Shown piece by piece: positions 8,918 to 18,235 of a DNA stretch of 64,000 nt. The stretch is from UBA10646 sp046296295. GTDB taxonomy: Bacteria; Bacteroidota; Bacteroidia; Chitinophagales; Chitinophagaceae. Under the pieces are notes generated by a model. It made no database searches, had not been told where the DNA came from, and was given only the letters and a program-made list of their open reading frames with translations. The position numbers were made by a program, and so were the translations under genes. The stretch's first letter is position 1. Every line of letters starts with the position of its first letter. The stretch spans positions 38,228 through 102,227 of the forward strand of contig JBKBLG010000011.1 in assembly GCA_046296295.1 (NCBI GenBank), given 5' to 3'.

Positions 8918-11917
8918 ATGAATAGAATGCTGAGAAGGCTGGTTATACTTTGTTTATCAATAGTGTCGGTAGCGTTGCAGTTAGCAGCACAACCCGGCTC
9001 AGAAGTAGAGTTGAAAAAACCAGAAAAATATAAAAATAGAAAGCTCGCGGCCGAAAAAAGCAATGAGAAGAAATTTTCAGCCCCTAAGCGTTTCATCAAT
9101 AATACAGTTACGCACTATAATTATTATTTCAACGCTAATAACAGGCTTAATGATATTGTATTAAGAGCCAAACAAGCATATCGAGACGATTTCACCACCT
9201 TATTACCATTTTATAACTATACCCTAGATGGCACTGCCCAAAATGCAAGCGACATTGATAGTGTTATTTACAAGTGTACAGCGGGTATTCTATTGCACAA
9301 TCTCAATAACGACTGGATTGACAACCTTTACCTGCTAATGGGTAAGGCTTACTATTACCGCAAAAATTTTGATAGTGCAGCTTGGGTGTTTTCTTACATG
9401 AACTATGCCTTTGCACCTAAAGATGGTGGTTACGATATACCTATAGGAAGTAATGCAAGTAATACGAATGGTGTATTTACGATTGTTACAAAAGAAAAGC
9501 GAACCTTCTGGAAGCGATTAACAAGTAAGCCAGCCAGTAGAAACGAAGCACTACTATGGATGGTAAAAACGCAAATGGCTACTGGTGCTTTATCAGATGC
9601 AGGTAGCTTATTACAACTGCTTGCGAAAGATCCCAACTTCCCGAAGCATTTAAATGCCGATTTGGCAGAATTACAAGCCTACTATTTTTATCAAAACAAA
9701 GTATACGATAGTGCTGCTTTGCATTTGAGTAAGGCACTTGTTAATGCTGCTAATAAAGAAGAACGAAGTAGATGGGAGTTTTTGATTGCTCAAATGTATC
9801 AGCGAACAGGTTACTATACTGAAGCAGCTAACTTCTATGCCGAAGCAGCAAAGCACACCATTGATCCTGTAATGGAGGTATACGCCAATTTGAATAGTGT
9901 AACCATGGGCGGCAGCAGCGATTCAAAGGCGTTAAAGGAACGTATTGAAAAGCTGTACCGATTGGGTAAAAAAGAAAAGTATCAACCTTACGGCGATATT
10001 GTGTACTATGCAGTGGCTCAGTTAGAACTAGAATTGAACCGCTTTGATGCCGCCACAGCAGCCTTAGAAAAGAGTATTCTTGTAAGTACAAATCCTGAAC
10101 AAAAAAATGCTAGCTGCTTGCTTTTGGCAGATTTGTTTTTTGATCATAAGCAATATGTGCTAGCCTCTAAATGGTACGATAGTATTGTGGTTCAAACCCT
10201 GAAAGATTCTGTTCAAATAAACCGCGTGTTACAGCGGCAACCTGCTGTTAAAATTATAGCTACCAATATTGCTGCCATTGAAATGCAAGATAGTTTGCAA
10301 GCCCTTGCGGTAAAAGGTGAAAAAGAAAGAGAAGCAATTGTACGTAAGCTATACCGCCAATTGCGAAAGCAGCAAGGCATGAAAGAAAAAGAAGATGAAG
10401 ATGCAGGTGGTAACACCAGTTTTAACCCTGCCGTTACAGCAAATACCAAGGCTCCCTCAGATTTGTTTGGTGCCGGCGGTGGTGCTGGAAAAGGCGAATG
10501 GTACTTTAATAACGAGAACTTAAGGAGCCAGGGTTTTAACGCTTTTAAATTGCAGTGGGGCAAGCGCCCGAATGTAGATAACTGGCGAAGGCAAACAGAA
10601 ATTGACAAAGTGCTTGCTGCCAATAGCATGGATCCTAATGCCTTAAGCGATGTGGCCCTGCCATCGCAAGAGGGTAAGGTTGGTGGCAGTAATATTGGTG
10701 GCGGCATCACATTCGAAAGCATGCTGGCAAATATTCCAACCACACCGGCGATGATAAATGCTAGTAACAGTATTATCAGTAAGGCTTTGCTGAGTAATGG
10801 ACTTACTTTTCAAAATTATCTCAACGACTATCTCAGCGCTATAGCTGCTTACGATGAGTTGCTACGCCGCTTCCCCAAAGCAGAAGAAAGTGAAGAAGCC
10901 TTGTTCTCAACCATTTATGCTGCGAAAAAAATACCCAATCAATCCAAGGCCGATAGTGCCTTGTTGGCGTTGCAGCAGCATTTCCCGCAAGGAAAATTCA
11001 CCCAAAAACTCAAACAAACCAAACCTGTCAATCCAGCCGATGCGAATCCAAAAGCTACTGCACAATACAACCAAATTTATAATGAGTTTATAGCAGGTAA
11101 TTACGCTGTAGCAGAACAATTAAAACGTAGTGCCGATAGTACTTATGGTAACCAGTTTTGGACGCCACAGCTATTATTCATTGAGGCTGTGTATTATGTA
11201 TCTCAACGGAGAGATAGTAGTGCTTTAAAAGTTTTGCGCGACTTAACAAGCTTACATCAAGGTCATGTACTGGTACCCAAGGCAAATGCTTTGATTGATG
11301 CAGTTCAAAGAAGAAAGGAAATTGAACGCTACCTAACTGATTTGCAAATTACAAGATATAACGATGAGGATACGGTAAGCTATATAGCGCAGTTAGAACC
11401 GCCCAAAGTCATCATTAATCAGGCACCGATTGTTAAAAAAGATTCAGTAATTGCCGTTGCTCCTACCATAAAGGTTGAGCCCGTTACCATAAAAAAAGAT
11501 ACAATAACAATAGCTAAAGAGGCAGAGGCTACGTACACTTTCAACTTAGCCAATCCACACTATGCAGTTATTTGGTTGAAGAAAGTTGATGGTGTATTTG
11601 CTAACGAAACTAAAAATTCTTACACACGATATAACCGCGAAAAATTCTATAACCAGCCCTTAGCTATTACCAATAATAAGATTAACGATTCTACTACTTT
11701 GGTGCTTATTGGTCCATTTAACGATGGCCTTGCAGCCTCGGAGTACATCTCTAAAATAAAACCGTTGGCAGCAAGTAGAATTACACCTTGGTTGCAGGGC
11801 GATAAGTATAGCTTTATTGTTATAAGCACCAACGATTTGCAGGTGTTGGTAACCAAGAAAGATGTAGAAGCATACTTGCAAAATCTGCGTAAGGCTCGTC
11901 CTGAAAGCAATTGGTAA
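8918..11917 (+). CDS. Type IX secretion system PorW/SprE-like TPR protein
   Basis: 999 residues. An N-terminal signal peptide (hydrophobic 7-22, ending QLAAQ) is followed by the family signature region FSAPKRFINNTVTHYNYYFN (about residues 51-72), many TPR-like helix pairs to about residue 430, a low-complexity linker, further TPR-like helices (about 640-790) and a C-terminal domain (about 880-990). In Flavobacterium and Porphyromonas SprE/PorW is a periplasmic, membrane-attached protein needed for type IX secretion and gliding. Those homologues are lipoproteins; here the only cysteine in the leader (residue 12) is not placed like a lipobox, so it may be a soluble or type I-cleaved form. It ends 56 bp before the punA start. 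Confidence 0.75.
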   Translation: MNRMLRRLVILCLSIVSVALQLAAQPGSEVELKKPEKYKNRKLAAEKSNEKKFSAPKRFINNTVTHYNYYFNANNRLNDIVLRAKQAYRDDFTTLLPFYNYTLDGTAQNASDIDSVIYKCTAGILLHNLNNDWIDNLYLLMGKAYYYRKNFDSAAWVFSYMNYAFAPKDGGYDIPIGSNASNTNGVFTIVTKEKRTFWKRLTSKPASRNEALLWMVKTQMATGALSDAGSLLQLLAKDPNFPKHLNADLAELQAYYFYQNKVYDSAALHLSKALVNAANKEERSRWEFLIAQMYQRTGYYTEAANFYAEAAKHTIDPVMEVYANLNSVTMGGSSDSKALKERIEKLYRLGKKEKYQPYGDIVYYAVAQLELELNRFDAATAALEKSILVSTNPEQKNASCLLLADLFFDHKQYVLASKWYDSIVVQTLKDSVQINRVLQRQPAVKIIATNIAAIEMQDSLQALAVKGEKEREAIVRKLYRQLRKQQGMKEKEDEDAGGNTSFNPAVTANTKAPSDLFGAGGGAGKGEWYFNNENLRSQGFNAFKLQWGKRPNVDNWRRQTEIDKVLAANSMDPNALSDVALPSQEGKVGGSNIGGGITFESMLANIPTTPAMINASNSIISKALLSNGLTFQNYLNDYLSAIAAYDELLRRFPKAEESEEALFSTIYAAKKIPNQSKADSALLALQQHFPQGKFTQKLKQTKPVNPADANPKATAQYNQIYNEFIAGNYAVAEQLKRSADSTYGNQFWTPQLLFIEAVYYVSQRRDSSALKVLRDLTSLHQGHVLVPKANALIDAVQRRKEIERYLTDLQITRYNDEDTVSYIAQLEPPKVIINQAPIVKKDSVIAVAPTIKVEPVTIKKDTITIAKEAEATYTFNLANPHYAVIWLKKVDGVFANETKNSYTRYNREKFYNQPLAITNNKINDSTTLVLIGPFNDGLAASEYISKIKPLAASRITPWLQGDKYSFIVISTNDLQVLVTKKDVEAYLQNLRKARPESNW

Positions 11918-11947
11918 GTTATAACAAGGGCTTAGTACAGCAAGCAC

Positions 11948-11955
11948 TATCTTTG
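11948..11955 (+). promoter_or_regulatory. Bacteroidota -7 box upstream of punA
   Basis: TATCTTTG matches TAnnTTTG and lies 19 bases before the ATG at 11974. I see no clear TTTG at -33, so this is a partial promoter match. Confidence 0.4.
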
Positions 11956-11973
11956 CACGCTAAAATTTCGATT

Positions 11974-12801
11974 ATGAGTTTATTGATGGAGCAGCTTAAT
12001 GAAAGTGTTGCATATATACAACAACAAATAGGGGCTGCTGTAGCCCCACAAATTGGTATTGTTTTAGGGAGTGGCTTGGGAAACTTTAAAAACGAATTAC
12101 ACGTACAAGTAAGCATTCCATACGAAAACATTCCACACTTTCCGATAAGTACAGTTAAAGGGCATCATGGTCAGCTTTTATTAGCCGAAGTAGGTGGTAA
12201 GCAAGTATTAGTAATGGCAGGCCGCTTTCATTTTTACGAAGGCTATACACCACAGCAAGTGGCTTATCCTATAAGAGTAATGAAGCTACTCGGCATTCAT
12301 ACTTTATTGCTTTCAAACGCAGCAGGTGGCGTTAATCCTGCTTTTCGGGTAGGTGATCTTATGATTATTAAAGATCATATTTCATTCTTTACACCCAACC
12401 CACTTATTGGTAAAAATGAAGAGGCACTAGGTACTCGCTTCCCTGATATGAGTGAACCATATAGCAAAGCTATTATTGCAAAAGCTGAGGCAATAGCCCA
12501 AGCATTGGGCATTCATGTGCATAAAGGCGTTTATACAGGTGTAACAGGGCCAACCTTCGAAACACGAGCCGAGTATCAGTTAATAAAAGCTATTGGTGGC
12601 GATGCTGTTGGTATGAGTACCGTTCAAGAAAACATTGTGGCTGTGCATGCTGGTATGCAGGTATTTGCCGTAAGTATCATTACCGATCTTGGCATTCGTG
12701 AAGAAGAAAATGTAATTACCCACGAAGAAGTGTTGCAAGCCGCTAAAGATGCAGAACCAAAGCTTACAGCTATTTTCAAACGTTTGATTGCCGAACTTTA
12801 A
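11974..12801 (+). CDS. punA: Purine-nucleoside phosphorylase
   Basis: 275 residues from the ATG at 11974 (an upstream TTG at 11911 overlaps the previous gene and lies before the promoter-like box, so it was rejected). GIVLGSGLGNF is the phosphate-binding loop, VKGHHGQLL and AGRFHFYEGY are the PNP/MTAP family signature, SNAAGGVNPAF and GPTFETRAEY form the base and ribose pocket, and AVGMSTVQENIVA completes it. The enzyme phosphorolyses inosine and guanosine to free base and ribose-1-phosphate. It is a trimeric-type (high molecular weight unlike DeoD) PNP. Followed after 13 bp by the porin gene, so the two are probably cotranscribed. Confidence 0.93.
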   Translation: MSLLMEQLNESVAYIQQQIGAAVAPQIGIVLGSGLGNFKNELHVQVSIPYENIPHFPISTVKGHHGQLLLAEVGGKQVLVMAGRFHFYEGYTPQQVAYPIRVMKLLGIHTLLLSNAAGGVNPAFRVGDLMIIKDHISFFTPNPLIGKNEEALGTRFPDMSEPYSKAIIAKAEAIAQALGIHVHKGVYTGVTGPTFETRAEYQLIKAIGGDAVGMSTVQENIVAVHAGMQVFAVSIITDLGIREEENVITHEEVLQAAKDAEPKLTAIFKRLIAEL

Positions 12802-12814
12802 TCGGAACAACTAT

Positions 12815-14860
12815 ATGTTGCGTAATACACCACTTGTTGTTGTAAGCTTGTTTTTGTGTTTCCTGCTAGGGTTCGCCTTACGGGCAAATGGGCAGCGCCT
12901 TCCAACGGCAGGTGGTAGTATGCCAACCGGTAGTAATGTAAGTTTTGATAATCAAGGCCGCCCCGTAAGGCCTCGTTCTCAAGGTCAAGATAGTTTGAAG
13001 CGTCGCGATAGTAATGAAGATAGCATTACCATTCGTTACAAAATGTGGGATAGCTCACGTTTACATAATTTAGATAGTAGCCTAAACGATTGGACTACCC
13101 GCTGGCCGGTACCCGCAACTTATGTTGATATTGGAAATAATGGTAATGCTGCTAGAAACTTGTTATTCTCACCTATGATGCAAGCCGGTTTTGATGCAGG
13201 ATTTCATGCGTTCGATGTATATCGACTCAAAGTAGAAGATACACGTTTTTATACAACAACCAGGCCACATACTGAATTAGCTTACATTCTTGGGCCAAAA
13301 GCAGAACAGTACATTGATGCTACACATACCCAAAACCGTAATGCCAATTTTAATGTTGCATTTCAATATCGGTTGATCAATAGCCCTGGTGCCTTCAAAA
13401 ATCAAAATACAGCACATAATAGTATTCGACTAAATACCCATTACACAAGTTCTAACAAACGCTACAGCAACTATTTTATCTTTATTAGTAACAGTATTAG
13501 AAGCAGCGAGAATGGTGGATTAAAAAATCCATCGCAGCTAAACGCTTTGCAGCTCAATGATCCGTTTGAACTAGAAACACGTTTAGGCACATTGTTAGGT
13601 AGCCGTCGTAATCCTTTCAATGTGAATATTATCACTGGAACTTTGTATAACGAACGAAAGTTGTTGTTGCGGCAGAATTACGACTTTGGACAAAAAGATA
13701 GTCTTGTTGTGAACGATACCACCACAGTGAAATTGTTCTATCCAAGGTTTCGTCTACAACATACTTTTATAAGTCATACTCATAGCTACACCTTTCGAGA
13801 TCAATACACAGATAGCGTTAGCTATGCACTTTTTTTCAATAAAACGGTTGGTCAGCTAGATACACTTACCTATGATGAACAATGGAACGATGTATCCAAC
13901 GAACTTGCCATAATCTCATATCCTGAAAAGAAAAATCTTAATCAATATATCAAATTAGGTGCAGGACTTCAATTGTTAACTGGTAAGCTTGCAACGGGAA
14001 CAGCTCGTTTTACGAACTTATATGCATTAGCAGAATACAGAAACTTAACACGCAATAAAAAATGGGAGTTGAATGCAAGTGGGGTATTGTATACAGGAGG
14101 TGTTTATGCGGGCAACTATCAAGTGCAAGCCAATATCAAGAGTTTGCTAGGCAAAAAGCTTGGTTATATTACACTAGGCGCTATTAATTTGAATAGAACG
14201 CCAAGCCATGTTTTTGGCGGAAATTCATCGTTTCCAACAGTTCGAAATGCTGCCTTACAAAATGAAAATACATCGCAGTTGTATGCTGTGGCTGATAACC
14301 CGTTAGTAGGCGTTAAACTAACTGCACGTTATTATCTGTTGAGTAATTATACCTACCTAACTAACTTTTATAATGTAACTCAAGAACGTACCTTGTTCAA
14401 TGTATTGGTATTGGGTATAGAGAAAAAAATCAAAATTTCGCGTCGCATTAATTGGTATGCCGAAGCGTATCTTCAACAGGCTACAAGTGGGGCTCCTGTG
14501 AATCTCCCATTATTTTTCACACGTAATCGGTTTGTATTTGAGGGGCAGTTCTTTAAAAATTTGCATCTTGCAACAGGGCTTGAAATTCGCTATTACACAA
14601 ACTATAAGCCTGCCGATTATTCGCCACTTACCGGACAGTTCTTTTATCAGAACACAGTAACCGTTAATAACCGCCCCGATGCGAACCTGTTCTTACACTT
14701 TCGTATCAGAACTTTCAAAGGCTTTATTCGCATGGAAAATATCAATAGCCTAAATATTGGGAGTAACAGCGGTTTCAATGAGCGGAATTTTACAGCTCCT
14801 TTTTATGCGGGCAACACGCTTTGGTTCAGAGCAGGCGTGTACTGGAGCTTTATCAACTAA
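12815..14860 (+). CDS. Putative outer-membrane porin (Bacteroidota putative porin family)
   Basis: 681 residues from the ATG at 12815 (the frame can be extended to a TTG inside punA, rejected). Signal peptide 1-28 (hydrophobic core VVVSLFLCFLLGFAL). After a polar linker the chain has the alternating aromatic/polar beta-strand pattern of an outer-membrane barrel to the C-terminus, which ends in the aromatic strand LWFRAGVYWSFIN. It resembles the Bacteroidota porin family (Porin_10 type). Substrate unknown; linkage to purine nucleoside phosphorylase makes nucleoside uptake a guess. A variant interspersed-word copy (12875-12890, GCCTTACGGGCAAATG) falls in the signal peptide and is read ALRANG. 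Confidence 0.75.
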   Translation: MLRNTPLVVVSLFLCFLLGFALRANGQRLPTAGGSMPTGSNVSFDNQGRPVRPRSQGQDSLKRRDSNEDSITIRYKMWDSSRLHNLDSSLNDWTTRWPVPATYVDIGNNGNAARNLLFSPMMQAGFDAGFHAFDVYRLKVEDTRFYTTTRPHTELAYILGPKAEQYIDATHTQNRNANFNVAFQYRLINSPGAFKNQNTAHNSIRLNTHYTSSNKRYSNYFIFISNSIRSSENGGLKNPSQLNALQLNDPFELETRLGTLLGSRRNPFNVNIITGTLYNERKLLLRQNYDFGQKDSLVVNDTTTVKLFYPRFRLQHTFISHTHSYTFRDQYTDSVSYALFFNKTVGQLDTLTYDEQWNDVSNELAIISYPEKKNLNQYIKLGAGLQLLTGKLATGTARFTNLYALAEYRNLTRNKKWELNASGVLYTGGVYAGNYQVQANIKSLLGKKLGYITLGAINLNRTPSHVFGGNSSFPTVRNAALQNENTSQLYAVADNPLVGVKLTARYYLLSNYTYLTNFYNVTQERTLFNVLVLGIEKKIKISRRINWYAEAYLQQATSGAPVNLPLFFTRNRFVFEGQFFKNLHLATGLEIRYYTNYKPADYSPLTGQFFYQNTVTVNNRPDANLFLHFRIRTFKGFIRMENINSLNIGSNSGFNERNFTAPFYAGNTLWFRAGVYWSFIN

Positions 14861-14915
14861 GATTTTAACAAACAACATTCGTTTTCCCAACAATTAAGTT
14901 GTTACTTTGCAGTAA

Positions 14916-15329
14916 ATGCTCAAGTTCATTTACACCATATTAGCTTTCGTGTACTTGTCGGTAACCAGTGGGTTGGCCGTACAGCTACATTATTGTATGG
15001 GCAAATTGGCAAATGTTAGCATTGCTGCTAGTGAAGAAAAGCAGTGCGGTAAATGTGTACTTGCTAAAAAGAAAAAGCCAGCTAAATGTTGCAAGCAGCA
15101 TGTGAAGCTAGCCAAATTACAAAGCGATCATAAGCATGCTGATAATGTCACAGATATTGCGTTAATAAATGCTGTAGATTGTACTGATGATATCGTTTAC
15201 AGTGCAATTCCTTCAGGTTTATTGCCCGTGTCTGTACATGCTTTACCATATAAGGCTAATGCACCACCGCTTGATAGCAAAATAATATCCCCTTCTTACG
15301 AAGCATTGTATTGTATTTGGAGAATTTGA
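14916..15329 (+). CDS. HYC_CC_PP family protein
   Basis: 137 residues. It has the defining features of this Bacteroidota family: an N-terminal hydrophobic segment followed by HYCMG (25-29), a central cysteine-rich part (CGKCVLAKKKKPAKCCKQH), and a late PP pair (ANAPP) ahead of a conserved C-terminus. The protein is predicted to be exported or anchored in the inner membrane. Function is unproven; the cysteines and histidines and the two HMA proteins downstream suggest periplasmic metal binding. A TTACTTTG box (14900-14907) just upstream is a plausible -7 element, so this may be the first gene of the 14.9-17.7 kb cluster. Confidence 0.8.
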   Translation: MLKFIYTILAFVYLSVTSGLAVQLHYCMGKLANVSIAASEEKQCGKCVLAKKKKPAKCCKQHVKLAKLQSDHKHADNVTDIALINAVDCTDDIVYSAIPSGLLPVSVHALPYKANAPPLDSKIISPSYEALYCIWRI

Positions 15330-15402
15330 TATTGGGTTAGTAGTTGTGCCTAGCACAACACTTATGTTATTTAATCAAATTCATCATCCAAATACTTTTT
15401 TT

Positions 15403-15738
15403 ATGCGTACAATTCTAACAGCTGCATTCATTGCTATTGCAGCGCTTGCTAGTGGTCAATCTAAAACCGATGTAACTACCGATTCAGTAACCGTTTATGG
15501 CGAATGTGGTATGTGCAAAAAGCGAATCGAGAAAAATGCGATTGCTGCTGGTGCACTCACTGCCGTTTGGAACGAAGACACGAAGAAACTTGTAGTTACA
15601 TTTAGCAAGAAAACATCGCTTACTGCCATCGAAGAGAAGATAGCTGCAGTAGGGCACGATACACAAAACAAAACAGCTCCTAAAGAAGTGTATGATGCAC
15701 TTCCAGAATGTTGCCAATACGAGCGTAAAAAGCAATAA
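15403..15738 (+). CDS. Secreted heavy-metal-associated (HMA) domain protein
   Basis: 111 residues from the ATG at 15403; an upstream GTG at 15346 would put a polar stretch before the signal peptide and was rejected. Signal peptide 1-19 (TAAFIAIAALASGQ), then one HMA fold with the metal site GECGMCKKRIEKNA (Cys 35 and Cys 38, CxxC) and the later VTFSKKTSLTAIEEKIAAVG strand-helix. It ends in a second Cys pair (PECCQYE). The predicted place is the periplasm, where it would bind Cu(I), Zn or a similar ion. Second gene of the metal cluster. Confidence 0.82.
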   Translation: MRTILTAAFIAIAALASGQSKTDVTTDSVTVYGECGMCKKRIEKNAIAAGALTAVWNEDTKKLVVTFSKKTSLTAIEEKIAAVGHDTQNKTAPKEVYDALPECCQYERKKQ

Positions 15739-15815
15739 GCAAATCGTATTTTTTAATCAATTATTACAAAAATTGTCAGCTTGTACTGTACAAGCTGATA
15801 GTAAATTTAAATGTC

Positions 15816-16361
15816 ATGAAACGTTTATTAATGTTGGTGGCCCTGATACTAGGTATTAATGCCACACACGCTCAAATACAAACAGCAACCCTTAAAGCAA
15901 GCGGATTAACTTGCAGTATGTGTTCAAAAGCCGTATACGATGCGTTAACCAAAGTAGATTTTGTAAAATCAGTAAAAGCAAATATTCAAAAATCTGAATA
16001 CACAATTCAATTAGATGATACCAAGAAAATTGAGTTATCGCAACTAGCCGAAGCTGTTGAAGATGCTGGTTTTTCTGTAGCAGAAATGTTCATTACTACC
16101 AAGCTTTCTAACCTTACGGTAAAAAATGACGCACACATTGAAATGAATGGCGCTTTATTACATTTTGTAAATGTGCCAACAACAACAGTTGATGGTATGG
16201 TAACATTACGCTTACTCGATAGAGTGTTTGCAGGCGATAAAACACATAAAAAGTATGCTCAGTACACTGCAATGGAGTGCTATAATACGGGTTATGAAGC
16301 TACTTGTTGTAATACAAAATCAAATGGTACAAAGGCTCGTATGTATCATGTAACTCTTTAA
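15816..16361 (+). CDS. Secreted HMA domain protein with a Cys-rich C-terminal extension
   Basis: 181 residues. Signal peptide 1-20 (LLMLVALILGINATHAQ). HMA domain about 22-92 with GLTCSMCSKAV (Cys 33, Cys 36). A second beta-rich domain (about 98-181) follows and ends with a cysteine cluster (MECYNTGYEATCCNTK). That extension is not part of the classical HMA fold and could hold a second metal site. The interspersed word at 16111-16123 is read as LTVKN in the linker between the domains. Spaced 77 bp from the preceding HMA gene and 23 bp from the tlpA-like gene. Confidence 0.8.
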   Translation: MKRLLMLVALILGINATHAQIQTATLKASGLTCSMCSKAVYDALTKVDFVKSVKANIQKSEYTIQLDDTKKIELSQLAEAVEDAGFSVAEMFITTKLSNLTVKNDAHIEMNGALLHFVNVPTTTVDGMVTLRLLDRVFAGDKTHKKYAQYTAMECYNTGYEATCCNTKSNGTKARMYHVTL

Positions 16362-16384
16362 ACACAAATAATTAATTAAAGCTC

Positions 16385-16855
16385 ATGAAGTTGTTTTTTA
16401 GTGTATGGCTGGTATGTACATGTGCATTAACAAGTATAGCGCAGCCTAGTGTAGGTGATCAAACGAAAGAAATTAATTTACCGCAAGGTAATGGCACGCA
16501 AATAGCATTGAGCAGCTTGCGTGGTAAGGTTGTATTAATTGATTTTTGGGCAAGTTGGTGTGGCCCTTGCAGAAAGGCAATGCCAGCACTCAAAACTCTT
16601 TATGCCGATTACAAGAATAAAGGTTTTGAAATTTACGGTCTTAGTTTAGATGCCGATAAAGCCGATTGGCAGAAGGCTATTAAATCAGACGCAACGCCTT
16701 GGTTACACGTTATAGATGCCGCCGGCACAACCGCCGATGCTTGGAATATTAATTATATACCTTATACTTTTCTGTTAGATAAAACAGGCAAAATTGTTGC
16801 AGTGAACCCAAGCCATACACAGTTAGAAAAACTCTTAAAAGAGCTGCTAAAATAA
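16385..16855 (+). CDS. TlpA-family periplasmic thioredoxin
   Basis: 156 residues. Signal peptide 1-20 (CTCALTSIAQ), then an AhpC/TlpA-type thioredoxin fold with active site WASWCGPCRKAMP (Cys 59, Cys 62), the ResA/TlpA-specific insert (GFEIYGLSLDADKADWQ), and the cis-proline region (IPYTFLLDKTGKIV). It should reduce disulphides of exported proteins; the neighbours suggest its clients are the cysteine-rich metal-binding proteins of this cluster. An interspersed-word variant (about 16476-16489) is read LPQG near residue 32. Overall context: third to last gene before the beta-barrel gene 7 bp away. Confidence 0.85.
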   Translation: MKLFFSVWLVCTCALTSIAQPSVGDQTKEINLPQGNGTQIALSSLRGKVVLIDFWASWCGPCRKAMPALKTLYADYKNKGFEIYGLSLDADKADWQKAIKSDATPWLHVIDAAGTTADAWNINYIPYTFLLDKTGKIVAVNPSHTQLEKLLKELLK

Positions 16856-16862
16856 CATATGC

Positions 16863-17711
16863 ATGAAAGTTTTTTTTAGAGTGTTTATTCTTCTGTTATT
16901 AAGCAATTGGTTACAGGCGCAAGAACTCTATGTTTTTAGCGAACCAGCTAGTAATATGCCGGCGAAAAACATTGGATTACAATTATCACAAAGGCATCAG
17001 GCAGCAGCTAATGGTAGTGGCATTAGTATGCGGCATACTGCAGCGTTAATGTTAGGGCTTAATAAAGATTGGATGATACATACCGCAGTTACGTTCAGCA
17101 ACATGTACACCAATAACTATAGGTTTGAAAGCGTACGTTCTTATACGAAGTACCGTTTTTTTACAACCGATGGTATGTATAAGCATTTTCGTATGGCTGC
17201 ATTTGCCGAAGCGGCTTACAGCCTTAACGAACCAATGTACCAAGAAGTAGCCTTTGAAGGCGATCAAAGTGGGGTACAATTAGGCCTCATTGGAACGCAG
17301 TTACTTCACAAACTAGCTATAAGTGGTACAGTGAGTTATCAACGTAGTTTTATTAACGAACAGTGGAGCGGTAAGTCGTTACATTACGGAAAGCATGCTG
17401 CACCTGTAACACAGGCTGTTCAATATAGTTTGAGTAGTGGCTTACTAGTGCTTCCCAAAACTTATACAAACTATCAACAAACCAATTTTAATGTGTATGT
17501 TGAACTACTGGGGCAAAAGGCTGTTGATAATGCTAGCTATTGGATAGATATTGCACCAGCAATCCAATTAATATTTAATAGTCAGAGTAAGTTAAATGTT
17601 GGATACCGAAAACAGCTTGCAGGAACAATGTATCGAATGGCAACTGAAAGTTGGCTGGTTGCTTACGAATACAATTGGTTTAATGCACTTCGAAAAAAGA
17701 AAAAGCACTAA
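16863..17711 (+). CDS. Predicted outer-membrane beta-barrel protein of the metal cluster
   Basis: 282 residues. Signal peptide 1-19 (VFILLLLSNWLQAQ), then alternating strands rich in Tyr, Phe and Trp throughout (for example YRFESVRSYTKYRFFTTDG and MATESWLVAYEYNW), as expected for a small outer-membrane barrel. I do not recognise a named family. It starts 7 bp after the tlpA-like gene and is almost certainly in the same operon as the HMA proteins, so transport or sensing of metal at the outer membrane is a contextual inference only. Confidence 0.65.
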   Translation: MKVFFRVFILLLLSNWLQAQELYVFSEPASNMPAKNIGLQLSQRHQAAANGSGISMRHTAALMLGLNKDWMIHTAVTFSNMYTNNYRFESVRSYTKYRFFTTDGMYKHFRMAAFAEAAYSLNEPMYQEVAFEGDQSGVQLGLIGTQLLHKLAISGTVSYQRSFINEQWSGKSLHYGKHAAPVTQAVQYSLSSGLLVLPKTYTNYQQTNFNVYVELLGQKAVDNASYWIDIAPAIQLIFNSQSKLNVGYRKQLAGTMYRMATESWLVAYEYNWFNALRKKKKH

Positions 17712-17799
17712 TCACACCCTCCGGGTATCACCAATACCAGTGAAATCCCTTTGCGAAAGCAAGGGGATTTCTATTTTGGGCCTTACCTTAGCAGTAATC

Positions 17800-18225
17800 A
17801 TGAGTGAAGCAAAAGAAAATAAGCCTGAACAGGCATCACTTTTTTCAGATACCATCCGACGATTGCGTAACCGTTATCGCCTTGTTATTATTAATGATGA
17901 TACCTACGAAGAAATGGTAACATTCAAGCTAACAAGGCTTAGTGTATATATTGCTGCAAGCTCTATTTTTATATTATTGGTAGGCTTTACAGTAGCGTTA
18001 TTGGTACTAACACCGCTGAAATACTATATTGCCCCAGGCTATGGCAGCTCTAAAAGTAGAGGCGAAATACAAATGCTTAAAATGCGAACCGATAGCTTAG
18101 AACAAAGCATTCGACAAAAAGAAAAATATTTAAACGAAATAAGAGCAGTACTCAGCGGTAATGAAAACATTTTAAGAGATACAAATGCCATAGTAGTACC
18201 AAACCCAGAAATTACCAACGATTAA
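17800..18225 (+). CDS. Single-pass membrane protein with coiled coil, function unknown
   Basis: 141 residues from the ATG at 17800; a longer frame from 17596 overlaps the upstream gene and is not credible. A basic cytoplasmic part (about 1-45, RRLRNRYRLVIINDDTYEEM) precedes one membrane segment (about 52-76, VYIAASSIFILLVGFTVALLVL) and a periplasmic coiled coil (EIQMLKMRTDSLEQSIRQKE). The layout matches the N-terminal part of Bacteroidota membrane-anchored M23 endopeptidases, but no peptidase domain is present. It is 10 bp upstream of the AtpZ/AtpI-like gene, so it is probably cotranscribed with it. Confidence 0.6.
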   Translation: MSEAKENKPEQASLFSDTIRRLRNRYRLVIINDDTYEEMVTFKLTRLSVYIAASSIFILLVGFTVALLVLTPLKYYIAPGYGSSKSRGEIQMLKMRTDSLEQSIRQKEKYLNEIRAVLSGNENILRDTNAIVVPNPEITND

Positions 18226-18235
18226 TGACACACTC

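Noticed and set aside
10213..10743. 176-codon open frame antisense to the PorW/SprE-like gene
   Set aside because: It lies fully inside a well-supported gene, has no ribosome-binding or promoter context, and its serine/leucine-rich composition is what a reverse reading of the coding strand gives.
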